From JABAAE01 sp036336715 (GTDB taxonomy: Bacteria > Planctomycetota > Planctomycetia > Pirellulales > Pirellulaceae): DNA of 64,000 bases. The notes under the pieces are model-generated. The model worked only from the letters and a program-made list of their open reading frames with translations. It searched no databases and was not told the DNA's origin. Below are positions 26,989-36,202 of this stretch, in pieces (position 1 is the first letter of the stretch; each line of letters opens with the position of its first letter). The translations under genes were made by a program, and so were the position numbers. The stretch spans positions 1 through 64,000 of the forward strand of contig JAYZFP010000177.1 in NCBI GenBank assembly GCA_036336715.1. Direction: 5' to 3'.

Positions 26989-27540
26989 TTGTTAACAGCA
27001 CGACCCAAAATTGCCGAACTCTCGCTGACGGTCTTCGGGCGGGCCCTTCATCCCGAGCTGTTTGAAACCCGGCAGAAATACGAAGTGTCCCGTTCCAATT
27101 ACCATGCCAGTTTGGAAATCATCAACTCCGGACACGTGTTCTATTTTCAAAGTGGATTGACGCGTATCACCGAAGTTACTGCATCTTCCCACCACCCCCT
27201 GCCGACCAGTCGACTGATTGAATCCAGGCCGTTTCAGCCGGGGTTCCAAGAATCGGTTGAGGAAAGGGGACAGGTCCGCTACCGCTCCGAATTCCAGATG
27301 GAAAAAGTGGAACCGGAGATGTTCTGGTCTTTCCAGAACGAGCTTGCCAAATCCAGCCCACAGCACGGAATCATGCATCGCTTTGACTCCAGTGGAAGGA
27401 TTCCGGTGGGCGGCATCAGTTTTGTACACACCGTCGCCCGCGAAAACTCCCTGCTGATTCAGGCCTTTCACACTTTCCCGGATGACCGGGCAATCGTCAA
27501 AACGCAGGCAGATTTCAAGATCAGCCCACCGCGACCCTGA
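26989..27540 (+). CDS. DUF2617 family protein
   Basis: 183 residues from a TTG start. The pattern LTVFGRALHPELFE (14-27), YEVSRSNYHASLEIINSGHVFYF and, near the end, FDSSGRIPVGGISFVHTVAR fits the DUF2617 family, a short conserved beta-rich protein known mainly from planctomycetes and of unknown function. The start is uncertain: TTG 26989 gives the usual family N-terminus (ARPKIAELSLTVFGR) but lacks a good ribosome binding site. The much longer open frame from 26737 was not used because its first 80 codons look non-coding. It is convergent with the GGDEF gene. Confidence 0.7.
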   Translation: MLTARPKIAELSLTVFGRALHPELFETRQKYEVSRSNYHASLEIINSGHVFYFQSGLTRITEVTASSHHPLPTSRLIESRPFQPGFQESVEERGQVRYRSEFQMEKVEPEMFWSFQNELAKSSPQHGIMHRFDSSGRIPVGGISFVHTVARENSLLIQAFHTFPDDRAIVKTQADFKISPPRP

Positions 27541-27857
27541 ATCACACCCCGCGTTCTTTTGCCAGGACGGGCCTCCCGTTCTTTGAACAGCCCCGCTCCA
27601 TCACAGGAGTTCATGACGCGCTTTGTTGTTGCAGCGGCACGATCATCCGATGGCTCGCGGTTCCAGGCTGCAGGTTGCAGACCCCGTTCAGTCTTCGAGG
27701 CAATCATCAGCGAATCGATGATCGCGCGGGCCCCAGCCCCACGCGATCTTCTTACGTCTGCCGACGAACTCCCTCGTTGTTCAAATCTGTATCCTGAAAC
27801 CCTCCTTCTGAACCTATTCATTCGATTTGCTGTGATGACGCGTGAACACGACTGCCC
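27541..27857. other. Convergent intergenic region
   Basis: About 315 nt between the ends of the DUF2617 and GGDEF genes. No hairpin with a T-run, RNA gene or credible small ORF was seen. Confidence 0.5.
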
Positions 27858-29291
27858 CTAAAGCCGTGTACTGATAATACCTGAGCTGTCGATCGGCACT
27901 GCAGCACGGGGGTTCTTGAGCACCTGCTTTTTGGAATCTCCGGCCTTGAGCTGAATCACCTTCATGGACTGAACATAAAACAGCGTATTTTCTTCTGCCA
28001 ACATCACATCAGTATTGATTTCGAAAAACAGCCTGCGGCAGACGTGCTCCGCATCCTCGAGCGAGGTAAACGGGAGCAGCAGACCAAATTCCAGCTCGGA
28101 AAACCACGTGATCACGTCGGATTCTCGCAGGGATTTTCTCAGTTTTTCCCCAACGTTGCTGATCTGCTGCCCGACCTCCTCCTTTGAAAACGAAGGACAC
28201 TCCGAATGACCAACCTTGACCAAGCCCAGGCACAAATCCATGCCGTAACGGGCGGATTCATAGATTCTTCGCGAAAGTTCCTTGTCAAAGACCTTCCGAT
28301 AGGTCAAACCGGTAACCGGTTCCACGTCGTGTGGCATCGACTGGGCTTCGTCAAAAATGGAATGAGTCAACGTGAGCGTTTCAGCCGCGTTACCGTGCAC
28401 TGCATCCTGCTTGCTTAAACGGCTTGAAAATACCTGGTTCCGACCTCCCCGCTTGGCGGCATACATGGCAATGTCCGCCCGTTCAAGAATCGAACTTTCA
28501 TCGTCAGTCGAATCAATCTCGGTCACACCAATACTGACGCTGACCTTTTGTGGGCAGGAAATCACCTGGTCAGAGATCTGGTCGACCGTGGAGCGAATTC
28601 TTTCCGCAACGATCAGGGCTTCCGCGAGACAGGTGTCGGGCAGCAGGACTGAAAATTCCTCGCCTCCAAAACGGGCAACCAGATCGGCATCCCGCAGACA
28701 TTTCTGAATGGACCCCGCAATGGTCTGCAAAACGGTATCCCCGACGTTGTGGCCATACTGGTCGTTAAAATTTTTGAAGTAATCAATGTCAATCATCAGT
28801 ACCGACAGGGTACGATCGTGCCTCAGGGTTTCCGACATCCGTTTCCCGATTTCAATGTCGAAAGCCCGACGGTTGGCGATCTGGGTCAGGGGATCAGTCA
28901 GTGCCAGTGAATTCTGCTTGGCCAGCAACCGGTGCACCTGCTTTTCCCTGGTGGACGCAATCAGACCAATTACCGCACCCGTGGTTCCCAGCGTGCACCC
29001 CCAAAGCACAAGATTGAGGAATTCAGCCGGGGAATGATCGGTCCAGGCGAAACAGAAAACGCAAATCAACAGACAGACCCCGACCACGGTGAACGCGCTC
29101 GATTTCTTCCAGCCCAACAACATGGAACTGATGACAACGGGAACAAAAGAGACGCTCTGCAGGCTGACCCGCAGATCGGGAAATCCGGCATAAATTGCGC
29201 CCAGGGTGCCCATCGCAAACGTCAGCAGAACTTCAACCTTGTAACGTTGAAAGCCGGAGAGGGACCAGAGATTGGGGGCCAGCTGATTCAC
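27858..29291 (-). CDS. Diguanylate cyclase with tandem GGDEF domains, second one degenerate
   Basis: 477 residues. The N-terminal ~110 residues hold about four hydrophobic segments (a membrane sensor). The first GGDEF domain (~125-290) is intact: DPLTQIANRRAF, IDIDYFKNFNDQYGH, and the active loop GGEEF at 209-213, preceded by an inhibitory site RDAD at 200-203. It should make cyclic di-GMP. A second GGDEF-like domain (~325-460) has TGLTYRKVFDKEL and RESD (389-392) but SELEF (398-402) instead of GGDEF, so it is probably inactive and may bind product through its I-site. Gene is monocistronic, convergent with DUF2617. Confidence 0.88.
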   Translation of the reverse strand: MNQLAPNLWSLSGFQRYKVEVLLTFAMGTLGAIYAGFPDLRVSLQSVSFVPVVISSMLLGWKKSSAFTVVGVCLLICVFCFAWTDHSPAEFLNLVLWGCTLGTTGAVIGLIASTREKQVHRLLAKQNSLALTDPLTQIANRRAFDIEIGKRMSETLRHDRTLSVLMIDIDYFKNFNDQYGHNVGDTVLQTIAGSIQKCLRDADLVARFGGEEFSVLLPDTCLAEALIVAERIRSTVDQISDQVISCPQKVSVSIGVTEIDSTDDESSILERADIAMYAAKRGGRNQVFSSRLSKQDAVHGNAAETLTLTHSIFDEAQSMPHDVEPVTGLTYRKVFDKELSRRIYESARYGMDLCLGLVKVGHSECPSFSKEEVGQQISNVGEKLRKSLRESDVITWFSELEFGLLLPFTSLEDAEHVCRRLFFEINTDVMLAEENTLFYVQSMKVIQLKAGDSKKQVLKNPRAAVPIDSSGIISTRL

Positions 29292-29761
29292 GGATGAAAG
29301 TACTTGAGGATTTACTTGCTGAATGCCTGAAGGTTAGTCCAGAAACGCCCAGGAAGTTGATCGTTTTGTGATTTCAGGATGAAATCCCGGCCATTGATTC
29401 TCCACCGATCTGTTAAAAACCACAGAATCCAACCCCAACCTCAACAGGATGTGGCCTGATGAAAACATGTTGTTTTTTTTCAACCGACCGGACAGCCCCT
29501 CTGCCGGTTGCTCCCACTCCACCTCCAAAATGCCAACCGCGCAGAAGCGAGACCGGGAGTCCATCGCTGGAAACAGCATGGGCAAGCCGAAACCAGGTAT
29601 GCGGAGGCCCTCGCCCCGGAATTGGAAGAATCCGTCGCAGACTGCAGGGGGAGCTATCCTGAAAAGGTCCTGGACCGATCGCCTGCCACCGCCTGGACGC
29701 CGAACAGAATGGGCAGGAAAAAACAACTGAGCCATTTTTCAAATGGCTTCCGGTCCGAAAA
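29292..29761. other. Intergenic region with minus-strand terminator
   Basis: About 470 nt between the TPR-gene stop and the GGDEF-gene start. The frames here overlap on both strands and resemble no family. The only clear element is the inverted repeat at 29721-29748. Confidence 0.5.
29721..29748 (-). terminator. Intrinsic terminator of the TPR gene
   Basis: AGCCATTT (29730-29737) and AAATGGCT (29741-29748) form a perfect 8-bp stem with a 3-nt loop. On the minus strand CAGTTG and then TTTTTT follow. It lies 14 nt past the stop of the minus-strand TPR gene. The short loop and the 6-nt offset of the T-run make it a little atypical. Confidence 0.55.
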
Positions 29762-30679
29762 CTATTTCGTGTAAGCGGATTCTCTTTCGAAAGATTTTTT
29801 CATCGCCTGCCGCAATACGGGGTATTTATCCGGGTCGATGGCCATTGCACTGTTCAACCATTTTTTGGCCTGCTCGTAGTCGCCTTGGCGTGCATAGGCG
29901 GCAGCCAGAGTCCCCAGCAAATCATCTTCCTTCCACTTGGTCAGCTCACAGGCCGTTTTGGCAAGGTCCACCGCCTTTTCGGCGTCAATGAAATCCTGGT
30001 CATCAGCGGTAGCCAACAGCCAGGCCTTGCTTCCATAGGCGTAAGCATAATTGGGTGCCAACTGGATCGCTTCATCAAAATCCTTCATTGCATCGGCAAA
30101 ACGGCCAAGTTCGCGAAGTGCGATTCCACGGTTGTTCATGAAGCCAATGTTGTTTGGACTCATTTTCAACGCCATTTCGTAGTACTCGAGGGCCTTTTCA
30201 TAATTTTCCTGCCGATGGTAAACCGTGCCCAGGCTGTTGTAGTAGGAGGATTCCTGGTCGTTGATCTGGATGGCAAATTCGATATCCCGAATTGCTTTTT
30301 CATATTCCCGTCGTTCCCGCCAGGCGATTCCACGGTGATGATAATTCTTGGCTTCCGGGGATTCGCTGATGGCAGCCGTAAAATGGGATACCGCTTTTTC
30401 CATCGGTAGAAAATAGTCTTTTTTCATCCAGCCGTGCTTGCCTCGAAAGTGATACCACTTGCCATTGGCACCATCGACAGTAAAGACTTTTCCAAGTTCA
30501 ACGACGCCCACCACGTCTTTTCCAAGCTTGAATTCCGCTCCCCAGACGACGGTCATCACTCGTCGCCCTACCAGGGGATCTTTTTCTTCCGGTTGACCGG
30601 CTGCTTCTTCCTGCGACAGGGCCTGGCTGGCGCTGATTGCGTAGAGACAGAATAAAACGGCAAATTGATTCCGGAACAT
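29762..30679 (-). CDS. Secreted TPR-repeat protein with SH3-like N-terminal domain
   Basis: 305 residues with a signal peptide (MFRNQFAVLFCLYAISASQA). An SH3b-like segment (~38-80: VMTVVWGAEFKLGKDVVGVV, GKWYHFRGKHGWMKKDY) is followed by at least five tetratricopeptide repeats (~85-290), for example YHHRGIAWRERREYEKAIRD, YNSLGTVYHRQENYEKALEY and MNNRGIALRELGRFADAMKD. By family, it is a protein-protein interaction scaffold in the periplasm. The ATG at 30679 has AGGAAA 8 nt upstream. A terminator follows at 29721-29748. Confidence 0.82.
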   Translation of the reverse strand: MFRNQFAVLFCLYAISASQALSQEEAAGQPEEKDPLVGRRVMTVVWGAEFKLGKDVVGVVELGKVFTVDGANGKWYHFRGKHGWMKKDYFLPMEKAVSHFTAAISESPEAKNYHHRGIAWRERREYEKAIRDIEFAIQINDQESSYYNSLGTVYHRQENYEKALEYYEMALKMSPNNIGFMNNRGIALRELGRFADAMKDFDEAIQLAPNYAYAYGSKAWLLATADDQDFIDAEKAVDLAKTACELTKWKEDDLLGTLAAAYARQGDYEQAKKWLNSAMAIDPDKYPVLRQAMKKSFERESAYTK

Positions 30680-30804
30680 AACGATTTCCTGCAAACCTGT
30701 GAGTAAAGTGCGGCAACAAAAATCGGGTTTGTTATGTCACACGACGGTATTCGATGCAAGACGAACCAGCCGGGGCAGTTTTGCGGGGTCCGGCCCACCA
30801 GAAA

Positions 30805-32034
30805 TTAATCCTTCAGATCTGTCCCGCAGCCGGGAATTTCACTGGTAACGTACCTGCCATCCCGAATTTCCGCCGGGTGAACAAAGTACTTTCGCAGGTG
30901 CGGGATATGTTCCAGGAAAAGCTTTTTGTGGCCCAGCGCAATATGATTAAAAAGCACCAACTGCTGGTGGATCTGACCCATATCGCCTACATGCGGAATC
31001 ACCTGCACCGGGTAGCGGGTAGCGAGGATGGCAACCGCCAGGTATTCGCTGATCCCGGCCAACCGCGTGCAGTCCGCCTGCACCACGCCAACCGCTTGGG
31101 CCTCGAGAAAATTCTTCCACAGGATACGGTTGGCCACACATTCACCCACCGCTACGGGTACCGGGGCAATCTGCTTTGCAATCTCAGCATGCCCGAGGAC
31201 ATCATCCGGTTGCGTAGGTTCCTCGACCCAGTTGAGGTTCAGGTCTGACATCCGTCGACACGTTTCAATGGCGGTGGGGACACTCCAGGCCTGGTTGGCG
31301 TCGATCATCAGTTTCACATTCTCGCCAACGGCCTCCCGGATCATTCGCAGTCGCCTGATATCGTGCTCCGGGTAGGGACTGCCCACTTTCAGTTTCATGG
31401 CGGTGAATCCACGCTCGACCGCCCGCAGGGCATTCTCGCGGATCCGCTCATCACTGTATTGGAACCAGCCTACCGAGGTATCGTATCCCGGGTACCCCTG
31501 TTCCAGCACCTGCTGACGGGAGGCCCGACTTCCCCGCTGTTCGTCGAGAATCGCGATGGCTTGGTCCCGGGTCAGCACATCTTCGAGGTAGGAAAAATCA
31601 ATCAGGTTGGCCAGTTCCCGCGACTCCAGGTCCAGCAGGAGTCTCCACAGGGGCACTTGCCGGTGCTTGGCCCAGAGGTCAAAGCAGGCGATCGTAATGG
31701 ACGCCAGGGCAGAGTGAATGACTCCCTTGTGGGGACCCAGCCATCGGAGAGCCTGGTGCTCGGCCAGAGACCGCTGCACGCTTCCGAATTCCGCCATCAA
31801 TTCTTCAATTTCACGCCCCAGGAGGGGCCGCACCAACAGTCGAATCGCTTCGCAAATCAACTCGTTACCCGCACCGAGGGTGTAGGCCAGTCCCGTCCCT
31901 GACAAGCCGGAATCGGCATGCAGCCGGGTCACTGCATAACCATACTGGGGATCGGTATGAACCGCGTCGGACCCGGCGCCCTCCTCGAGCTCAAAACGTC
32001 GGTCCTGGGCATCAAATTTATGAATGGTCGTCAA
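30805..32034 (-). CDS. Enolase-superfamily sugar-acid dehydratase, probably L-fuconate dehydratase
   Basis: 409 residues. Enolase superfamily: the KxK motif is in AMKLKVGS, metal ligands are D in LMIDANQAW, E in NWVEEPTQPDD and E in VGECVANR, and the general base His is in IPHVGDMG. The N-terminal blocks (GSDAVHTDPQYGYAV, GLAYTLGAGNE) fit the L-fuconate dehydratase/ENOSF1 group, which dehydrates L-fuconate to 2-keto-3-deoxy-L-fuconate in L-fucose breakdown. The TTG start at 32034 was chosen because AGGAG lies 6 nt upstream and the protein then begins LTTIHKFDAQDRRF, as in known members. It is divergent from a Gfo/Idh oxidoreductase, consistent with a sugar-catabolism pair. Confidence 0.82.
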   Translation of the reverse strand: MTTIHKFDAQDRRFELEEGAGSDAVHTDPQYGYAVTRLHADSGLSGTGLAYTLGAGNELICEAIRLLVRPLLGREIEELMAEFGSVQRSLAEHQALRWLGPHKGVIHSALASITIACFDLWAKHRQVPLWRLLLDLESRELANLIDFSYLEDVLTRDQAIAILDEQRGSRASRQQVLEQGYPGYDTSVGWFQYSDERIRENALRAVERGFTAMKLKVGSPYPEHDIRRLRMIREAVGENVKLMIDANQAWSVPTAIETCRRMSDLNLNWVEEPTQPDDVLGHAEIAKQIAPVPVAVGECVANRILWKNFLEAQAVGVVQADCTRLAGISEYLAVAILATRYPVQVIPHVGDMGQIHQQLVLFNHIALGHKKLFLEHIPHLRKYFVHPAEIRDGRYVTSEIPGCGTDLKD

Positions 32035-32054
32035 GAAAGTCTCCTCATCACAAA

Positions 32055-32094
32055 CGGCGAATTCAGCCATTTTGGAATACGCGGCAAATTCAGC
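32055..32094. repeat. 13-bp direct repeat between divergent sugar genes, possible operator
   Basis: CGGCGAATTCAGC (32055-32067) and CGGCAAATTCAGC (32082-32094) differ by one base and are 27 nt apart start to start. They lie in the 108-nt gap between the divergent dehydratase and Gfo/Idh genes, where a shared regulator could bind. Confidence 0.4.
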
Positions 32095-32142
32095 TAAAGT
32101 GGAGGGTGTTCCAACCTGCTTCTCCACGAAACACAACTCAAG

Positions 32143-33243
32143 ATGAGCCCTCAAGAATATCGCATCTGCGTCATTGGACATACAGGCCGCGGAAATTATG
32201 GACACGGGATTGATACCGTGTGGCTGGAGTTACCCCGTACCCGGGTGGTCGCTATAGCGGATGCCGAACCGGCAGGCCTGAAAAACTCGATGAAAAGACT
32301 TGAGACGGAGAACGGCTACGCCGACTACCGAAAGATGCTGGAAAAGGAAAAACCGGACATCGTGGCGGTCTGTTCCCGCTGGCTGGACCAACACCGCGAG
32401 ATGGTCCTCGCCGCAATCGAGGCCGGTTGCCATATCTACATGGAAAAACCATTCTGCAGGAACCTCGAAGAAGCCGACGAAATCGTCAGGGCCTGCGAAA
32501 AAAACCGGACCAAGCTGGCGATTGCCCATCAAACCCGTTACAGCCCCAAACTGCCACTGGTCAAGCGGCTTCTGGAAGAGGGAGCGATCGGCAAAGTCCT
32601 CGAAATCAGGGGCCGGGGAAAAGAAGATCGTCGCGGTGGTGGGGAGGACCTTTGGGTTCTTGGCAGTCACGTGATGAACCTGATGCAATATTTCGGTGGG
32701 GAGGCAGACTGGTGTTTTGCCGAAGCGCTGCAGTCAGGTCACCGGGTCAGCCGCAAGGATGTTGCCGAGGGAGCCGAAGGTATCGGCCCGCTTGCCGGAG
32801 ACCAGGTCAGGGCCATGTACGGGCTGCAGGAGGGAATCACCGGTTATTTTGCATCCCGGAGAAACTGCCCCGGTGGCAGGTTTGGAATTCAGATCTTCGG
32901 TTCAACCGGGGTGATCGAAGTTCTGACCGGTTATGTGCCCGATGTCTTTGTTCTGAACGATCCCAGCTGGAGCCCTGGCAGGAGCAAAAAAAACTGGCAG
33001 CCAATCTCATCGGAGGGAGTTGGAAAACCGGAACCCCTTGGACGAAACGGACTGCACGCTGGAAATATCGCCGCCTGCCGGGACCTGCTGAGTGCCATCG
33101 AGGAAGATCGACTGCCGGAATGCAACCACTACGAAGCCCGTGCCACCGTCGAAATGATTGCCGCCGTTTTTGAATCCCACCGACAGGCAAAACCGGTCTC
33201 CCTCCCCCTTTCCAACCGAGCCAACCCCCTGACACTCCTCTAA
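32143..33243 (+). CDS. Gfo/Idh/MocA family NAD(P)-dependent oxidoreductase
   Basis: 366 residues. N-terminal Rossmann fold (YRICVIGHTGRGNYG, ~6-20), then the family signature EKPFCRNLEEAD with Glu-Lys-Pro at ~101-103, and a C-terminal alpha/beta domain from ~130 with the GGGEDLWVLGSHVMNLMQYF block, in which GSH takes the place of the usual GxHxxD. Such enzymes oxidise or reduce sugars, inositols or related alcohols, or hydrolyse glycosides by redox chemistry. No signal peptide. It is divergent from the fuconate dehydratase-like gene and convergent with selB, ~160 nt away. Confidence 0.85.
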   Translation: MSPQEYRICVIGHTGRGNYGHGIDTVWLELPRTRVVAIADAEPAGLKNSMKRLETENGYADYRKMLEKEKPDIVAVCSRWLDQHREMVLAAIEAGCHIYMEKPFCRNLEEADEIVRACEKNRTKLAIAHQTRYSPKLPLVKRLLEEGAIGKVLEIRGRGKEDRRGGGEDLWVLGSHVMNLMQYFGGEADWCFAEALQSGHRVSRKDVAEGAEGIGPLAGDQVRAMYGLQEGITGYFASRRNCPGGRFGIQIFGSTGVIEVLTGYVPDVFVLNDPSWSPGRSKKNWQPISSEGVGKPEPLGRNGLHAGNIAACRDLLSAIEEDRLPECNHYEARATVEMIAAVFESHRQAKPVSLPLSNRANPLTLL

Positions 33244-33402
33244 AAAACGGTATTGCCAAGGACGACCGTTAACGGAATGGGTCCCGTTGAGGGAATGGGA
33301 TCAGCCGACCAACAGGATGGTGAAACCGGAAACTGAATCCTGATTTTGCAACGACTCCGTCAATTGCCGGAACCGGTTTCCGAGTCACCGCCCGATCGAA
33401 CG

Positions 33403-35322
33403 TCATTCGTTCAGCGTACGGAAATCCCCTTCCCGCCTGGTGAATCCCGACCGATCGAGGTATTCACATAACGGAACCGCGTATTTCCGGGTCGTCTCCA
33501 GGCAATCCCGGATATCCGCCATGGTGAGCTGCGACTGGTTGGCAAACAGGGCTCTCAACCTGGTCCGGATGGATTCAACCACTTCAAAATGCAGGTAAAA
33601 ATCGGTATTGATCTCAACCAGGTCACCATTGTTGACAGCCAGAGCAACCAACTGTGGAACAGACTCCCTGTTACGGGTAGCCCGTTTTTGGCACTCGGCA
33701 ACTCCAGGGGGTGTCAATCCATCCCCACGAAACCAGCTGACAATATTGTTCAGCAGCGCCTGCTCATTCTTGGAAAGCTTGGGGCCACAACCGGTCAGGC
33801 CGATCCCGGTAGGAGAAAGCCGGATTCGGTCCTCTGCTTTCATCCGATCCACAACAGCAGCAATCAGGGCCTCTTCACCGAGGTAGGCAAAACCGCTCAG
33901 GAAAGATTTTCGATCAATCATCGAGCGGAGAGGATTCAACTCATGCTGTTTCTTGAGAGCCGCTGAAACACGATTTACAATCCGCTCGATCACTGCCACA
34001 TGCACACAGAGTGAACGGGTGGGAGAAATTTGTATCTCGGTCATCGTTCCGGTTTTCCCCAGCTCCTGGTACACCGCTGCGGTATCCCGGATACCCGCAG
34101 TCCTCGCCAGCGTGGGGTGCGTCCAATTTTCCGTTTCGGCAAAAAACAGTGCCGCAGATGCCCGCTGGACGGGATCCGGGTCCAGCAGCATGTTGACATA
34201 TTTCAGGTCCGTCTCGTCAGGTTTCTGAATCCGCCTCGCATCCGGATTGATCACCTGGCCCCCGCCAATGGTGGTGACGGGAGATTCACTTCGAAGGACA
34301 AAGGGCTGGTTCCAGGTAGTGACCGCCGGTTCGCTGAGAAAAAGCTGGGCCGGAGCAGATTCGCCAGGATTCAACTTTTCCCGATCGAGGAAGCGGACAT
34401 TGCAGATGATTTCCGCCGAGCCGACATGCAAACGGACCCGCCCCCTGTCCCGGATGGGCCGGGTGGAATCCTTGAGCGCCACCAGGTTCACCGTCAGAAG
34501 CCGGCTTGGCACGAGGTGCCCCTTGGCGGTCAGCTCCTGCCCCCGCTCTGTTTCGTTGTGGTGAATGCCCGCCAGGTTGATGGCCGCCCGCTGCCCCCGG
34601 TGAACCTGGTCAACCGCGTGCGTATGATTCTGCAGGCTTCTCACCCGCACGGGAACATTGCCGGGCTGAACCAAAAGCTCATCCCCCACATCCACCTGTC
34701 CACTGGCCACACTTCCGGTCACCACTGTACCATGTCCCTCCATGGCAAAAGTCCGATCAATCGGCATACGAAAGGGAGCTTCCATCCCGGTCAGCCTTCC
34801 CGACTGGACCACCCGGCTACCCGCCTCGGTCAGTGCCGCCTTGAGTTCTCCAATGCCCTCACCGGTATGACTGCTGGTTCGAATCATCGGAGCCTCCGCC
34901 AGGAACGTCCCTTCCACCAGCGAGCGGACTTCGTCTTCTACCAGCTCAATCCAGTCGGGATCGACGGTGTCGACCTTGGTAATGGCAATCACGCCCGCTG
35001 GCAGGTTGAGCATTCGCAGGATATCGAGATGCTCCCGGGTCTGCTGCTTGATCGAATCGTCTGCGGCGACTACGAGCATGGCAACATCCATGCCCGTCGC
35101 ACCGGCAAGCATGTTGCGAACAAATTTTTCGTGCCCCGGAACGTCGACAACCCCCATGCGAAACTCCCCCAGTTCCAGCAAAGCAAAACCGAGTTCAATC
35201 GTAATTCCCCGTTTTTTTTCCTCCGGCAAACGATCCGTATTCACGCCGGTCAACGCCCGGATCAGTGACGTTTTCCCGTGATCGATATGCCCGGAGGTCC
35301 CCAGGATCAGGTCGGTACTCAT
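33403..35322 (-). CDS. selB: Selenocysteine-specific elongation factor SelB
   Basis: 639 residues, normal SelB size. It delivers Sec-tRNA to UGA codons marked by a SECIS element. EF-Tu-like GTPase: G1 GHIDHGKT at 11-18, G2 RGITIELGF (~39-47), G3 DVPGHEKFV (~59-67), G4 TKVD (~114-117). Domains 2 and 3 follow (RTFAMEGHGTVVTGSVASG, then VRFLDREKLNPGE). The C-terminal ~270 residues carry winged-helix repeats (e.g. LVALAVNNGDLVEINTDFYL; the last QSQLTMADIRDCLETTRKYA and PLCEYLDRSGFTRR), the SelB hallmark that binds SECIS RNA. selA, selC and selD are not in the window. It supports reading the UGA at 23649 as selenocysteine. Confidence 0.95.
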   Translation of the reverse strand: MSTDLILGTSGHIDHGKTSLIRALTGVNTDRLPEEKKRGITIELGFALLELGEFRMGVVDVPGHEKFVRNMLAGATGMDVAMLVVAADDSIKQQTREHLDILRMLNLPAGVIAITKVDTVDPDWIELVEDEVRSLVEGTFLAEAPMIRTSSHTGEGIGELKAALTEAGSRVVQSGRLTGMEAPFRMPIDRTFAMEGHGTVVTGSVASGQVDVGDELLVQPGNVPVRVRSLQNHTHAVDQVHRGQRAAINLAGIHHNETERGQELTAKGHLVPSRLLTVNLVALKDSTRPIRDRGRVRLHVGSAEIICNVRFLDREKLNPGESAPAQLFLSEPAVTTWNQPFVLRSESPVTTIGGGQVINPDARRIQKPDETDLKYVNMLLDPDPVQRASAALFFAETENWTHPTLARTAGIRDTAAVYQELGKTGTMTEIQISPTRSLCVHVAVIERIVNRVSAALKKQHELNPLRSMIDRKSFLSGFAYLGEEALIAAVVDRMKAEDRIRLSPTGIGLTGCGPKLSKNEQALLNNIVSWFRGDGLTPPGVAECQKRATRNRESVPQLVALAVNNGDLVEINTDFYLHFEVVESIRTRLRALFANQSQLTMADIRDCLETTRKYAVPLCEYLDRSGFTRREGDFRTLNE

Positions 35323-35749
35323 TAACTCAAGCTTTCATTCCTTTGAATCAGCGACCCCTTTCGCCCACCACAGGTTCCTTGCGGTTGCCCTGTTCAACGG
35401 CTTACGCAAAGCCACGGGCAATCCGGATGGACCCTGAACGGAGGGAATCTCCGAAAACACGTTCCCCAGAAGGAATCTACCGGTCTGCGTCAGCCATTTC
35501 AAAGCCGAACCCGATCGATCGGTCGCGCACTGACGGGTAGGCCGGAAGATTAAAAACGAATATTCTATTCTAGGAAATTTGGAGACTTCGTCCATCAACC
35601 CGCCCATCCGGTGAATACCCAGGTTGCTGAATTCGAAGTGGAAGACGGATCATCGGTGCCCGAAAAAAAGCCCCTGCAGCAGTGAATGCGGCAGTACGCC
35701 GGATTCTGAAACGTAGCCAAGGAACCATCGCAAGAAAAAAAGGAAGACC
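35323..35749. other. Divergent intergenic region upstream of selB
   Basis: About 430 nt between the divergent selB and SRPBCC genes. I looked for a tRNA-Sec gene on both strands and saw no 8-bp acceptor stem with UCA anticodon arm. A 12-bp perfect palindrome CCGATCGATCGG is at 35511-35522. An open minus-strand frame (35607-35335) has no recognisable character. Confidence 0.5.
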
Positions 35750-36202
35750 ATGCCTGGCGTTTACTACAGCACCGTACTGGATGCCCCCATCGAAAGGGTT
35801 TGGGATTCCATCCGTAATTTCAACGCTCTCGCTGATTGGCACCCACTGATCGTCGATTGTCACATTGAAGAGAACCAGCCTTCCGACCGGGTGGGTTGTG
35901 TGCGCAACTTCAGGCTGGAAGACGGAGCGAATTTTCGCGAACGCCTGCTTTCCCTGAATGACCTCAAAAAGACGTTTTCCTATTGCATTGAGGAGGCCCC
36001 CCTGCCCCTGGAAAACTACGTGGCCACCGTCAAACTTTCTCCCGTTACGGATGGAAACAGGACCTTTGTCTCCTGGTCTTCCACCTTTCAGTGTCCGCCC
36101 GACGCGGAACAGGAACTCTCTGAACTGGTCGAGGACGGAGTCTACCGGGCAGGTCTGGAGGCCATCCGGAAAATTCTCGACCAGGGGCAGACCACGAGTT
36201 GA
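35750..36202 (+). CDS. SRPBCC-family (polyketide cyclase/dehydrase-like) protein
   Basis: 150 residues. Begins VYYSTVLDAPIERVWDSIRN and FNALADWHP, the usual start of START/SRPBCC folds, a helix-grip cavity that binds hydrophobic ligands; the end helix LSELVEDGVYRAGLEAIRKI closes the cavity. Ligand unknown. AAGGAAG lies 6 nt upstream of the ATG. Its stop overlaps the start of trmL by 4 nt (TTGA), so the two are translationally coupled. Confidence 0.85.
   Translation: MPGVYYSTVLDAPIERVWDSIRNFNALADWHPLIVDCHIEENQPSDRVGCVRNFRLEDGANFRERLLSLNDLKKTFSYCIEEAPLPLENYVATVKLSPVTDGNRTFVSWSSTFQCPPDAEQELSELVEDGVYRAGLEAIRKILDQGQTTS

Noticed and set aside
35511..35522. Palindrome CCGATCGATCGG upstream of selB as operator
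   Set aside because: A 12-bp palindrome alone in a GC-rich spacer is not enough evidence; no second copy or regulator.
35335..35607. 90-codon minus-strand frame next to selB
   Set aside because: No recognisable motif, no conserved start, composition like the other non-coding frames.
35323..35749. tRNA-Sec (selC) beside selB
   Set aside because: Searched by eye on both strands for a long acceptor stem, UCA anticodon arm and T-loop; none found.
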